The notes: a model not told the origin generated them from the letters alone. A stretch of 64,000 nt of DNA from Mesocentrotus franciscanus (GCA_037976565.1 CP137670.1:12114600-12178599), one strand, 5' to 3'; positions 1-10,700 are shown, numbered from the stretch's first letter. Program-made: numbers and translations.

Positions 1-466
1 CAACCAGACGGACGACGGCTTTAGGTCCTCTCCGAGGGACCTGGTAGTGAGGATTAATGCCTTACCAAAGGGCACTAGCGCATCACTAGCTAAATGAATC
101 ACAAGTGACTGGGTAAGACCTATTGACATATCACCTGATAAAGATCTAGGAGTTATTAAAAAAATTTGTTTAATATGGCACTGAATTCTCTACATAACTC
201 CAACATAATTCCAATGACCACCCCCCTCCCCACCTGTTTGTTTTACAATGTTTACAATGAGATATGATTATTTTGGGGTTTAACCCTGACAAGGAAAGTA
301 CTGGTTTATCATCTTCACTCATTATTTCCCCCTTTGTCACTTACTTCTTTTTCTTTTTATGGATGTATTCCTTTGTATTTTATAATATACATAATTTTGA
401 ATTTGCTGGTATTTTTATAACTGGAATGTTGGAAAACTAAATGAAATGAAATGACATGTATAATAC

Positions 467-571
467 CTAATGAAAAGCTTGAAGCCGGTTGCTGAGACTG
501 CGCAGGGGCCGGTGCGGTTGCACCGAATGGAAATCCTGATGTTGTGGTAGTAGCAGGTTTGGTTGTGGATG
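467..571 (-). CDS. FG-nucleoporin exon, tandem duplicate copy 2
   Basis: This 105-nt exon encodes TTKPATTTTSGFPFG, an Ala/Pro-rich linker, and SQQPASSFSLG. The donor is TCATTAG|GTATT (467/466) and the acceptor ATGAAAG|CA (572/571), both phase 1. It differs from the copy at 858-959 by a few substitutions and one extra Thr codon. The inner AG of the other copy is mutated here (CCACAA), so only the outer acceptor is usable. This is the last exon of the gene visible; no stop codon or 3' end is seen before position 1, so the gene continues outside the window. Confidence 0.72.
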   Translation of the reverse strand, partial: HPQPNLLLPQHQDFHSVQPHRPLRSLSNRLQAFH

Positions 572-792
572 CTTTCATGCAGGAAAATATAAAAAGAAAA
601 GGAAGAAAAACATGCAAAGAAATAAACATGCAACTTTATCATCTTACTAATTATTTCCCCCTTAGCCGATTACTTGTTTTTCTCTGTATGTATTCCTTTG
701 TATTTTATAATGTACATTATTCTGTATTCGCTTGTTTTTTTTTAAACTGGAATGTTGAAAAAATAAATGAAATGAAATGAGTTAAATAATAC

Positions 793-823
793 CTAATAAA
801 AAGCCTGTAGGAGGTTGCTGAGA
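793..823 (-). pseudogene. Truncated third copy of the duplicated FG exon
   Basis: On the minus strand the last ten or so codons of the duplicated exon (SQQPPTGFLLG) and its TTAG|GTATT donor are present, but the 5' part of the exon and its acceptor are gone. It lies between the two complete copies and is followed by the same ATGAAATGAAATGA-type intron sequence, so it is a remnant of an extra tandem duplication. Confidence 0.7.
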
Positions 824-857
824 AAAAATAAAATGAATGAAATGACTTGTATAATAC

Positions 858-959
858 CTAATGAAAAGCCTGTAGCCGGTTGCTGAGACTGTGCAGGCGC
901 CGGTGCAGTCGCACCGAATGGAAATCCTGATGTAGTAATAGCAGGTTTGGCTGTGGATG
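858..959 (-). CDS. FG-nucleoporin exon, tandem duplicate copy 1
   Basis: This exon encodes KPAITTSGFPFGATAP and SQQPATGFSLG. The donor is TCATTAG|GTATT at 858/857. The acceptor is placed at ATGAAAG|CA (960/959), giving 102 nt. A second AG nine bases inside (CCACAG, position 951) would also be in phase 1 and give 93 nt. The first is preferred because only that AG is conserved in the duplicate at 467-571. The protein sequence is nearly identical to the duplicate, and the flanking intron sequence is duplicated too, so the pair arose by tandem duplication of exon plus introns. Phase 1 at both ends means both copies can be spliced in without a frameshift. Confidence 0.72.
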   Translation of the reverse strand, partial: HPQPNLLLLHQDFHSVRLHRRLHSLSNRLQAFH

Positions 960-1204
960 CTTTCATGCAGGCAAATATAACAGAAAAGAAAGAAAAAGCA
1001 TGCAAAGAAATAAACATGCAATCAATCTTGTATGATCACACACACACACACTAACTACATATTTTACCGACATTAAATAAATTGAACCTAATCTTAGCTA
1101 CAGTAGCTCTATGATTTTAAACCTATTTTGAAGTATCAACTGTTATTTGATTGTGGTTTGTTAATCAATAAAATCAGAAAGAAAATAACAACTTTTTTTG
1201 AAGT

Positions 1205-1400
1205 CCATGTAAGAAAGAATCCAGTGTGGTCCAGTGGATAAGTCTCTGGACTGTGAACCACAAGGTACGGGTTCGAATCCCTGTTGTAGCACTTATGTCC
1301 TTTGGCAAGACATTAATCTACATTTGCCACACTTCACCCAGGTGAAGTAAATGGGTAATATTGTCAGCGGACATGGCTATCACAAGCACAAGACACATTT
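1205..1400 (+). repeat. tRNA-derived SINE
   Basis: A box-A-like stretch (GTCCAGTGGATAAGTC) and a box B (GGTTCGAATCC) have tRNA spacing, followed by a non-tRNA body (TTTGGCAAGACATTAATCTA...) shared with the copies at 1918-2168 and 5940-6205. It lies in an intron of the FG-nucleoporin gene, antisense to it. Confidence 0.75.
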
Positions 1401-1551
1401 TTACATATGTAAATACAATTTTTTTTCCTTTTTATTTACATTTAAAGTACAGTGTAAAGCATAAAGTATGAGAGCATGAGAGCTTGTTACAAACAATCAC
1501 ATGCATAGACCTTCCTGAAAAGCTTTTTTTTCAGCATATTTCCCATATCTG

Positions 1552-1836
1552 GGGGGTGTTTCACAAAGATTACTTTAATAGATCGACTTTACGTCTGACT
1601 TAACTATGGCAGGCTGTTCATGCCCCTGTTTGCTCTCACCATTTACTGGCATTGGTCTCTCAAGGGATGTACAAATCATGGTCACAAATCTACAGAATTT
1701 ACATTTTTTGATAATTCATTATTGAAGGAAAAAATATTATCTAAAGATCATAATGGTGAGAGCAAACTGTGGCATGAATGGCCTGCCATAGTTAAGTCCA
1801 ACTTAAAGTCGATCTTAGTCTTTGTGAAACACCCCC
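1552..1836. mobile_element. Foldback MITE, GGGTGTTTCACAAAGA termini
   Basis: The left end GGGTGTTTCACAAAGA and right end TCTTTGTGAAACACCC are inverted repeats of about 80-90 bp. They include GCCATAGTTAAGT and its complement, and GGTGAGAGCAAAC and its complement. The short unique centre carries no gene. An ORF reading through it is a by-product. Confidence 0.75.
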
Positions 1837-1917
1837 ATCTAAATCACTTATCCGGACTGGTGCCGGTCCCGACTTGGGCGGATAAAAGAGGCCAAAATGT
1901 ACCTATATTTGTTTGCA

Positions 1918-2168
1918 TGTATCCATCCCCAGGGGATGCTCAAGACGCCTACAAAGTATTATGTTTACCCTGGCTTTAGCCAAGCTGCTCTAAGGCTCTA
2001 AAAGCATTCAAGAAATACATTATGACCAGGTACCCACTAACTACACCTGGGTGGGTAGTGGCAAATCTAGATTGATGTCTTGCCAAAGGACACTAGTGCT
2101 GTGGCAGGGTCTCGAACCCTGTACCTTGTGATCCGTAGTCTGATGACTTATCCACTAGACCACGTCAT
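1918..2168 (-). repeat. tRNA-derived SINE
   Basis: On the minus strand, a tRNA-like head (GTCTAGTGGATAAGTC ... GGTTCGAGACC) is followed by the same body as the copy at 1205, ending near GATCCC-type sequence (CCAGGGGATGCTCAAG on plus). Full-length-looking; intronic. Confidence 0.75.
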
Positions 2169-2241
2169 CTCTACCATCACATCATTTTGTAAAAACACAC
2201 TCAAATATAAACTTCACAGTCATCAAGGTCTGCATTGCTAC

Positions 2242-2433
2242 CTGTAGGGGCTGTTCCCATAGTGGAGAGCCCTGCCAACGAGAACCCAGGCTTTGCAGCA
2301 TTAAGGGTAGCTGTTGAAGCAGGGGGAGCTGCTGCTGCTGTGGTTCCAAAGGCAAAACCTCCTGCTGTGGCTGTAGGAGCAGTTGGCTGTTTAGGGGCTT
2401 CCCCAAACTTGAATCCTCCTGGGGCCCCACCCC
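2242..2433 (-). CDS. FG-nucleoporin exon
   Basis: This 192-nt exon (64 codons) encodes GGFKFGEAP, GGFAFGTT and KPGFSLAGLS, three FG or FS-type repeat cores separated by Ala/Thr/Pro-rich linkers. The acceptor is TTCACAG|GG at 2434/2433 and the donor CCTACAG|GTAGC at 2242/2241. Both are phase 1, in register with the other four exons. The acceptor abuts a (CT)n tract on the coding strand that runs for about 300 nt, so the polypyrimidine tract of this splice site is itself a microsatellite. As an FG-repeat stretch it would belong to the intrinsically disordered, transport-receptor-binding part of a pore protein. Confidence 0.78.
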
Positions 2434-2438
2434 CTGTG

Positions 2439-2474
<36 letters not shown>

Positions 2475-2730
2475 TGGAGTAGGAAGAATGGGAGAGTGAG
2501 AGAGAGAGAGTGAGAGAAAAAGATAGAAAAATGGAAAAAAAAGATAGAGAGGAAGAGAGAGAGAGGGAGAGACAAAGATATATATAGAGAGAAAAAAAGA
2601 GAGGGAGAGAGAGAGAGAGAGAGGGAGAGAGAGAGGGGAAGAGAGGGAGAGAGAGAGAGGAACAAAGAGAGGGTGGAGAGAGAGAGAGAGAGTGGGAGAG
2701 AAAGGGGGAGAGAGGAGGTACAGTAGGAAG
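2434..2730. repeat. GA/CT microsatellite ending at a splice acceptor
   Basis: About 300 nt of nearly pure purine (GA)n on plus, i.e. (CT)n on the coding strand, ends directly at the acceptor of exon 2242-2433. It gives long Ser/Leu or Arg/Glu ORFs in several frames that are not genes. Confidence 0.85.
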
Positions 2731-3331
2731 TGCGGGAGAGATAGAGAGTAAAAGCAATGTAATTAATCTTTTTTCCACAAAGGTAGATTGTTATTGTTAT
2801 TCGCTGAGCTCTGTGTTATAAAGGTAATGCAAAGTTTTGGGAAATTTTGAAATTGGACGGAGAGTAATTCTTTAAATTTTTGATATATATTTGGATGCCC
2901 CTGTGGATGTATTAAAAGCACTAAAAAATTTAGCCTCTAAAACACTTCTGCTTCCGAGCAAATTGAATAATCAAAATTTACTGCCTAAGGCCATTCCATG
3001 GTAGCTGCGACCATGAAAATTTCAGAATATGCAGTCCTGATATATAATTTCCAAACGGGAATAGCAAATCGGTCGATTGTAGTATAGAAACATTGTTTTA
3101 AAGCTAAAGTAATATCAGTCTTGAGAGGGCGCTATACAACATAAAGAGTTTATTATTTACAATTTCATCACTTTAGACTCGATTTCAACTGCGACAACGA
3201 TCATTGAATATTGTAAGATCGCACATGCTTCCAATATGTTCATTTGAACCAAATTCATGACCTATTACCAAAACTTTGTATTACCTTTATAAGATACTAA
3301 AATGTTTTGCCGCGTCTTATCTGAATGTGCC

Positions 3332-3867
3332 TTAAAGGTACTATGTCCCATTTGCAGCCAACATCAAATTCTGTAGAACTTAGCAGGAATTATGAATATA
3401 TCACGTATGTCCTATCTGTGAAATTTAAACGTTAGCAATGTCCTATTATTCAAGTTTTGCAAGGAAACCCATTTACTTTCTAGACTTCACTGTCAGACAC
3501 TATTGAGTGACTGACTGACTTTTTTTTTCTTTGGTAATAACATACATAAAATGAGCTGTAAAGGTACATGAGCATTTGTCTACATCAATAACCCACTTCT
3601 TGTAATGGCCAAAATTAAACTGATTGCATGTTTTCACAGCACAAAACGTACGACCATTCGGTACAAGGGTCTGAAAATCAGACTATCACTAAAATGATTG
3701 CAATCACTAAAGTCGATTCTACAACTAATGCTCGTTAATTTCCCACTAAAAGACATTTTCAAGCCTTTTCGTTTTGAGGGAAGTTCTGAATTAGTTTAAT
3801 CTTTCAAGTGCCGTTGAAATTAACCTTTTCATTTTTTTAGCCTGCAAATGGGACATAGTACCTTTAA
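3332..3867. mobile_element. TTAA-flanked MITE
   Basis: TTAA at both edges (3332-3335, 3864-3867), with inverted termini AGGTACTATGTCCCATTTGC and its complement. A second copy of the same length class lies at 13573-14112. TTAA duplication is the hallmark of piggyBac-type transposition; no transposase is present. Confidence 0.8.
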
Positions 3868-5354
3868 GATTTATTCCTCTGACAGCAATTGTGCCCTAAT
3901 AATGGCTGTCAAAGCTAAAGCCATCTTATGGATGTAAATAAGAAAAATAGTGGTACAATTTCTTACAAATACAGACGATTACACATGCCTCAACTATTCC
4001 TGCAAAGAAGCACCCAACAATTTTCGCTAACGCCAATACCGAAATGCCCGGATGTAAATATCATGTCCCCATTTCCAATGCACTCTGGGAAAGCTTGGTG
4101 CCTTAGTTGCTTGATGTCCATTTCACGCAGCTGTGTACGTGAAGTCGTAGCTGTAGTCACAGAGCTAGCTAGCTGCCTACATGCTACCTTTCACTTCGTT
4201 TTCGGCTTTTTTTGGTAGTACATCGTAAGTAATTTTCTACTTTTACGAACTGAATTGTCAGTTGGAATATGGTGTGAAACTGTGAATCTGCTTTGTGCTG
4301 GTCGCACGATAATAAATGAAAACACCTTCAGAAATATCCCTGGATGAGAGATGTGACTTGGGTAAAATTCCAAACAATCCCTACACAGTGTGTGACATGG
4401 AGATACATGTAGTTGCTCAGAAGGCAAGACAAGTTTGAAATCACTGCATGATTACGAGTTACATGTTGACAAAGAATAATTACAAAATGATGGACATTCT
4501 TCTGGGACAATCATGGACTTGTAAAATTTTCAAGGAGGTCAGTAGCAGCCGACAAGAAAGCTTTCGTTTACGTATACTGCACATATATATTATGTGTAAC
4601 GCGAGCGCGCCTCATGTATGCACCTTATCACCGCGGCCGTGATCTGGCAAATCAACGTATGTCGTTTTTCAACCCTTTACAGGTTTTTAGAGTTTTGGAT
4701 ATATAAAACCAATCTTTTTCATCCGTCAAAATTCAGTCTACAAATCGATTTAAATTTTAAGAAAATTGCATCTAAAGTTCAGCAATTTTCCCATTTTTAT
4801 CCGCATAATCTGGCAGAACAACGTATGTCGACTAATATGTTGTTTTGCCAACCTGATTCAAAGATAGGTCAACAGATTGAGCCATGCTCACGGCAATCGC
4901 ACTGTGTTTGTTTACAGTTTCTTTGACGGCTTTATCATGATGAAAGATAAGTAGATAACGAACAATGAGCTATTTCAAAACTTTTTTTTACTACCGGGTT
5001 TTGTTACCGGGTTGAACCAGAAGATGTCTGGCCCGAAACGGTTTAGAATCCGGTAGGCCTTCCGAGCTACAACGGCAGTTCCAATTAAGCAATAAAGAAT
5101 GAAGATAACTGTAACTACAGTGAAATCTGTATATAAAGGCCGCTCAAGAAAGACAAGAAATGTGGTCTTTATAGACAGGTGGTCGCTAAAGCAGTTTTTA
5201 CTGTATAGTGTTTGGTTCAGAGTTAGAATTCGGTAGTGTTGCAAGAGCATGTGTTATACAAGTTTCTCACTATGTAATAGTACCTGCAACTGAATTACTA
5301 CTCAACGTAAAAAGAGGACGTGGCCTGTGACTGCCGTTGTACAAACTCTCTTAC
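3868..5354. other. Intron sequence, no gene seen
   Basis: AT-rich intron of the FG-nucleoporin gene. The only structure seen is a short inverted-repeat element at 5116-5205. Small ORFs here show no recognisable protein family and no good splice context. Confidence 0.5.
5116..5205. mobile_element. Short inverted-repeat element (CAGTGAAAT/TTTTTACTG)
   Basis: TACAGTGAAATCTGTATATA on the left is complementary in part to CAGTTTTTACTGTA on the right. The interior carries TATAGACAGGTGG, shared with the element at 6455-6630. It is a small diverged relative of that TA-flanked MITE. Confidence 0.5.
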
Positions 5355-5507
5355 CTGCAGCTGTGTTGCTATTAAACGAGAAAGAGGATGCAGCCTGTGC
5401 CTGCTGCGGTTGGGAGGGGGCAGTGCCAAAGCTGAAGCCTCCTGGCGCTGCAGCAGGCTGGCCGGTCTGGGGCTGCCCAAAGCCAAATGCACCACTGGGG
5501 ACAGATC
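5355..5507 (-). CDS. FG-nucleoporin exon
   Basis: This 153-nt exon (51 codons) is open in the phase-1 frame. It encodes GAFGFGQPQ and GGFSFGTAP followed by Ala/Gln-rich sequence ending FSFNSN. The splice sites are clear: acceptor GCTCAG|GA at 5508/5507 and donor GCTGCAG|GTAAGAG at 5355/5354, the best donor match of the series. Both ends are phase 1, as in the neighbouring FG exons, so the join to 6790-6930 upstream and 2242-2433 downstream keeps frame. The acceptor sits about 20 nt from a roughly 400-nt pyrimidine-rich (coding strand) microsatellite. The exon has no Met and is overlapped in other frames by long low-complexity ORFs that are not genes. Confidence 0.78.
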
Positions 5508-5526
5508 CTGAGCGATAACAATGAAT

Positions 5527-5930
5527 GGAATAGTAAGAAGAAGAAGAGGAGGAGAGGAGGAGGAGGAAGAGGAAGAAGAAGAAGAAGGAGGAGGAGGAGG
5601 AGGAGGAGGAGGAGGAGAAGAAGAAGAAGAAGAAGAAGAAGAAGAAGAAGAAAAAGAAGAATGAGAAAAAGAAGAAGAAAAAGAAAAAGAAGAAGAAGAA
5701 GAAGAAGAAGAAGAAGAAGAGGAAGAGGAAGATGGAGAAGGAGAAAAAGAAGAAGAGGAGGAAGAGGAAGGAGAAGAAGGAGGAGGAAGGAGAGGAAGAA
5801 GGAGGAAAAAAAAGGAGAAGGAGAAGGAGTAAAAGGAGGAGGAAAAAAGAGGAGGAGTAGAAGGCGGTAGAGGAAGAGGAAGGGGAAGGAGAAGAAGAAG
5901 AAGAAGAAAAATAAGAATAAAAATATTAAT
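5527..5930. repeat. GAA/GGA purine tract about 400 nt
   Basis: Almost uninterrupted purine on plus (AGAAGA, GGAGGA, GAAAAAG units), so pyrimidine on the coding strand. It ends about 20 nt upstream of the acceptor of FG exon 5355-5507. It could form triplex DNA. The long poly-Arg, poly-Ser and poly-Leu ORFs here are artefacts of the repeat. Confidence 0.9.
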
Positions 5931-5939
5931 AAACATTTA

Positions 5940-6205
5940 TACTGCACACGCATTGATCCCAGGGGATGCTCAAGGCACCAGCAAAGTAGTATTATTGCCT
6001 TGGCTTTAGCTCAACTGCCCTAAGGCTCTTACATATTCAAGGAATCAATTCCCAACAGGTACCCTTTTACTACACCTGGGTGGAGGGTGGCATATGTAGA
6101 TTAATGTGTAACCAAAGGACATTAGTAACATGGTGCGACTCAAACTGCTAACCATGTGAACCAAAGACCAGTGACATATTCCCTAGACTACAACACCTCA
6201 ACTAT
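5940..6205 (-). repeat. tRNA-derived SINE, diverged
   Basis: Same family as 1918-2168: the plus strand shows CCCAGGGGATGCTCAAGGC, CTACACCTGGGTGG and CCAAAGGACATTAG in the same order. The tRNA-like head is more diverged. Intronic. Confidence 0.65.
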
Positions 6206-6358
6206 CAGCGTTTTCCCAAAACTCCAGACATGAATACTATGATTTCAATGTTTCATATTAAAGCAAATAAGTTTTAAAAATGTATCCAACACAGTCTGAA
6301 GAAAAAATTGATACCCCTAGACTGTAAAACTGCAACAAAATAAAAAGTTCAAAATCCT

Positions 6359-6665
6359 GGCTCTGTTTTATAAAACTTGTTATCAACAACAAATGATAAA
6401 CTTCTATGACAATTTTGCTTTCAGCCAATGAAATGCCACATTGTCAGTAGCTTATACAGTCAAACCTGCTTTAGTGACCACCTGTCTACAAAGACCACCT
6501 GTCTACAAAGACCACATTTTTTGTTTCCCTTGAATATGGTTTCTCATTGAAACATGTACTAAAGAAACCTGCCTACAAAGACCACCTGTCTACAAAGACC
6601 ACTTTTTCGCTATAGACAGGTTTGACTGTAACATTTATTGTTGACAAGTTTTATGAAACAGGGCC
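6359..6665. mobile_element. Foldback MITE carrying a nested MITE
   Basis: Outer inverted termini: CTGTTTTATAAAACTTGT on the left and ACAAGTTTTATGAAACAG on the right, continuing into AACAACAAATG/CATTTATTGTT. The right half is split from the left by the element at 6455-6630. Confidence 0.7.
6455..6630. mobile_element. TA-flanked MITE nested in another MITE
   Basis: Termini CAGTCAAACCTG and CAGGTTTGACTG are perfect inverted repeats flanked by TA on both sides, as for Tc1/mariner-type insertion. The interior is repeated GACCACCTGTCTACAAA units. It interrupts the older foldback element at 6359-6665. Confidence 0.75.
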
Positions 6666-6789
6666 ACGTTTTTTTTCTTCTCCATCCAAATAATCATGGA
6701 CAACGTACATCTAGTTAGCAATGTTTTCCCTTGTCACACATGAAATAAAAGTGTTGCCAATTTGATGAAGACAAACTAGTACTCAATAC

Positions 6790-6930
6790 CTGGAGCTTGA
6801 GCTGGAGCTGTTCCACCGAACCCGAAGCCTCCCCCTGGCTGGGCAGTGGGGGCGACTTGGCTTCCAAACAGATTGCTGGGCGTTCCCTCGGCCTTAGGCT
6901 TTCCAAACATGGCAAAGATATTTCTGCTAC
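6790..6930 (-). CDS. FG-nucleoporin exon (first of five visible)
   Basis: This exon encodes a nuclear pore FG-repeat segment. Read on the minus strand it contains NIFAMFGKPK, NLFGSQ and GGGFGFGG, so it has FG dipeptides in a Gly/Ala/Pro/Gln-rich setting, as in the disordered channel-lining parts of nucleoporins that bind transport receptors. The donor is CCAG|GTATTG at 6790/6789. The acceptor is placed at TTTTGAAG|GT (6931/6930) because it gives phase 1 and a 141-nt exon, matching the other exons. An alternative acceptor, TGTACAG at 6945, would add 14 nt and change the phase. The in-frame Met is probably not the start of the protein, because open frame runs upstream of it. Which nucleoporin this is (Nup62, Nup58, Nup153 or Nup214 type) cannot be decided from FG repeats alone. 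Confidence 0.72.
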
Positions 6931-7450
6931 CTTCAAAAGAAGATCTGTACACAAAAGCGAGGAAACAAGAATCGTAAAAATTGAAATCATAACAGGAGCA
7001 CAAATGATATTTTATAGAACAATTTGAATTTAGTCTTGGGCCCCGTCTTACAAAGAGCTGCGATTGATCCAAATCAATTGCAATTTGCAAGTCCTCCAAT
7101 CAATCGCGGGTTTGCAGTCATCTTTCTGATATGTACATGTACATACATTGTGATTGATATTAATTGCGATGAATATCAAATCATGACTTGTTTCTTGCCT
7201 GTTATGGTCCATTTTGAGCACTATTTCAGTAACGCAAAAAGTCTAGCCCGTGTAAGCCTATAGTCCCACATACGTATGTGTACGTAGATTTACAGTAACT
7301 GGCCTGGCGCTGGCCGGCCTTGCGCTTGCGTGCGCTTGCAAGCGCATAGTCTGCTGTCAAAGACCCTAATCAATGAAAATGGCTTTGTGCTTAATAGATC
7401 TAGTATGTCTCGTTCTAAAAATACACAAGAAAAATAGTTTTGTGCTTATA
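6931..7450. other. No gene seen
   Basis: Sequence upstream of the first visible FG exon. It includes a GGCCCCGTCTTACAAAGAG end typical of invertebrate MITEs (7037-7060) with no clear partner end, and a GCTTGCGTGCGCTTGC-type repeat near 7320. No exon could be supported. Confidence 0.4.
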
Positions 7451-7464
7451 AAGCTAGACGAGTA

Positions 7465-7790
7465 TTGGTCGATGGTCGTTGGTCGTTGGCTACCTTTATT
7501 TAATATTTGTCAGCCTCTTCGTCGATGGTCGTTGATCGTTGGCCTTTTTCAACAAATGTTTGGTCGATGGTCGTTGGTCGTTGGTTTCCTATTCATGGTG
7601 CTTACTATTTGGTCGTTGGTCGTTGGATTCTTTTATTCAATAAAAATTTGGTCGATGGTCGTTGGACTTTTTCACGCAATACTATAGTATTTGGTCGATG
7701 GTCGTTGATCGTTGGTTACTGCATGTGCATGTGCTGCGGTTCTGTGCTCTAATATTTGTCAGACTGTTGGTCGATGGTCATTGGACTCTT
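7465..7790. repeat. Dispersed GGTCGATGGTCGTTGG repeat cluster
   Basis: At least seven blocks of GGTCGATGGTCGTTGGTCGTTGG variants (about 7468, 7523, 7561, 7610, 7650, 7693, 7767) are separated by unrelated AT-rich spacers of 20-70 nt. The blocks are conserved while the spacers are not. The Trp/Val/Gly-rich ORFs reading through are repeat artefacts. Confidence 0.8.
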
Positions 7791-7799
7791 TATTTAATA

Positions 7800-10700
7800 T
7801 AGATCTAGTCTAGATCTAGTTTAATACTCAAAACTTGGTAGCATAGAAAGCCTGTAAAAGCGTGGTAGGGTATTCTGCAATTGTTCCAAAACTCAGGCAA
7901 AAGTTCTACGTGTCAGTCACTCAGTGCAGTGAGTGTACGACAAAGTCTGACTCTGAGTCTGAGACTGAGCTGATCGCTGAGGAGTGAGGGATTCGACTTT
8001 ACTTTTGTTAGAATTTGCTCAAAATGTTATTATCTATACATGCGAGAATCCCGTAAAAGTGAAAATAAATCTGGAATAAGAGTAATGAAATTGAATTTTG
8101 TCTTATAAAAAACTCGTCCCAAGTTTCCGCAAACCACAGCAGTCACTCTACCGGCCCAAGTAAAACTACACAAAAATGAAGGAGTGGGACTGTAATGATG
8201 TGACTGGCACCAGGCCGACGACCAAAATGTTCATTACTACCCAATATCAACGGGAATACCAAATTAGAAATGATTGTACGTCAATGAAAAGTTTGAAGAA
8301 TATAATAAACATCACACAAAGACAATCAAACACAATTATATGTGTATATTCACCTTATTTTTCTTCAAATGTGGGCTAATTCGGATTTATTTTCTGCCGC
8401 CTGTTCTGTCGCCCTCTTGCGTTATCAGTTGTACATATTATTATTATTATTATTATTATTATTGACTGCGCTGCTGTTGGGTTCTCATCTTCCTGCTTTT
8501 GGCGACCACAAATTCTGCTTCTTCTAATTCTTTGACTTCGTTTGGTGCTATATAGGCTTACTGGCAATTACAGTAGTCAACTTTGACTATTGTTGCCAAT
8601 TTCGTCGCATCTGTTCCCCCTCTTTCTCTTAATCTTGGTAAAATTCGTTTTTTCCATCTCATTTGAATATAATATTCAGTCACTCATAGTCTATCTATTT
8701 TTATGTAATAAAATAGAATAATATTTCAAATTAAACCACGATCCGCACACAGTTCCAACTCAACTCATATTGATATCGATTATAAAGAGATTTGTAAACT
8801 TAGAGTTAGAACTATTTGAAGAAGAAAAGAGTGAACAGCATTACAGCAAGAAAACAAGTGAATGAACAGTTAATGATTCTTTTGATTTTATAGTTGTCAC
8901 AATTTTGCTCTTATTCCTTTATTAAGATTTTTGTTTATGATGTGCATGATGTACTTCCTGTTTCAAAAGGAAATGGCGTGTAAAATTTGTGTATTTTTCC
9001 CATTTATTATGAGGCATAAAGAAATATATATATATATCTATATCTATTGAATTGTATACATTAAAGTTGTGTGCTTGTATTTATGACTTTGAGTTAGTAT
9101 CTCTTGTGAAAAATTCAATGATTTAGGTTAGGCATTACTGTATAGAAAGGATCTGATTGACTTGATGGCTGAACACAGTTACCCCTGGGAACCAAATATT
9201 TGTACAAGCATTGCTTCTTTTTGGTTCCCTCATATTTCACGTTTTGTTAATTACAAACAAATTGTTGATTATGTAATATTTTATTGTACTTTAGTCTTCA
9301 ATTTATTCATTTAATTGTATTTCGTTTTTGAATGTATTGTTTGTTTGTATAATTACTTGTTCAAATTTATTTGTGAAATATGGAAATAAATTCAAATTCA
9401 ATTCAAATTCAAAAGATTGGGGAATGCTTTTGAGATATAAATTATGTAGGTCCGTATTCAAGACTTTGTGTTTTTATATAATCTAATGTATAGAAATAAT
9501 GGAAATGTATTTTTTGACTAATGATTGGGCAGTGAAACCGGTTCAGTGTAAATTTAACCATGTATATGTTGTAAGTTAATGTAAGAATATATTAAAACCT
9601 TTTTGTTTTCTCTATCTCATTTGAAATAATTTGAAACCAGTGCAAAGCAATGGTGTATTCTAGCTGTATTAGACCTTTAGGACTATTTTAGGATATGATA
9701 TTCATGAATACTGATGTGTTTCCTTTAAAACCCTGTTCCTGTTTGGTAATCACGTTCTATCACAACTAAACTGTACTATATGCATGTATATTGATCATCC
9801 CTCCAACCAGACTTTACAGGCAGAGCTCATTATAAAAGTATAAGTCGTGGAAAGAGAGAAACGTATAAGTTGTTACCTGCGAAAAAAGTATACTTTGCCA
9901 GCGCATTATTAATTTATGCTTCGTGTACAACTTGATATGTTAAAAGTACATGTCAAACTTTTTTTCCTCCTTCTTCTTCACCTCTTTTTTGTTTTTCTAG
10001 CAAGAAAGTGTGCCAATGATTATAACCATACATTCTTTAGTTGGAGCCACTGATGTGTACAGATTCTTTATGTAAACTTGTATATAGAAAAAATGAATAA
10101 ATGAAGATGTTGAGCTAATTTTCTTTCCTCCATACTCATACAGACTCCGGTTAATTGTTCATCTGTTATGCATGTATGGTTGTACTGCTGTTATACAAAT
10201 AACTCACACATACTGTTGGTCAAGTGTCAAAAGCTAATCAAGGAATTTGCTCTTTCCTTTTATGGGGGAGGGGGGGGGGAGGAGGGGAGGGTTGAATATC
10301 TTTGTTATTAAAACAGAACTCTATGTATGCCTACTGTACGTTCACTCACGGATCAATCGATTTTTTTTTTTGGGGTTCAGTATATATCTGACTACAGTGG
10401 GCAATTTAAAGAGATAAATGTATGCATTGAAGAAGCATTCAACACAGTTTCCTTTCGTAAAACAACTGTTCTTGACCAACACCGAATTAACTTTCACTCC
10501 TTTCTTATACACTGCTCTTGATTTTGTGATCGAGGAAAAGTTCGGAAGAGAGACAGAGAGAGGGGGAGAGAGACAGATAGATGAAGTGGAGACGTACCCC
10601 CCACATGAGGTACGTAGGTGCAGAAAAGAGGATGGATAGAATATGGAGGAGAAAGTACATAGTATCAGAAAGAGAGAGAGAGATAGAGGAATTGGAGAGG

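Larger units (their letters stand above)
310..1020. repeat. Tandem duplication of FG exon with flanking intron
   Basis: The stretch from about 310 to 640 (TTTATCATCTT..., TTTGTATTTTATAAT, CTGGAATGTTG, ATGAAATGAAATGA, exon) is repeated from about 640 to 1020, with a partial extra copy of the exon end in the middle. This is an exon-level tandem duplication, not a microsatellite. Confidence 0.75.

Noticed and set aside
1620..1979. 119-codon ORF on plus
   Set aside because: It crosses a foldback MITE and the end of a SINE, so the frame is accidental.
2182..2778. Long Leu/Ser/Pro ORFs on the minus strand
   Set aside because: They are translations of the (CT)n microsatellite running into the FG exon; only 2242-2433 in one frame is supported as coding.
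5298..5953. Poly-Ser, poly-Leu and poly-Arg ORFs up to 212 codons
   Set aside because: Products of the GAA/GGA purine tract on both strands; no codon or composition sign of a gene.
7373..7752. Trp/Val/Gly-rich ORFs
   Set aside because: Readings of the GGTCGATGG repeat in two frames.
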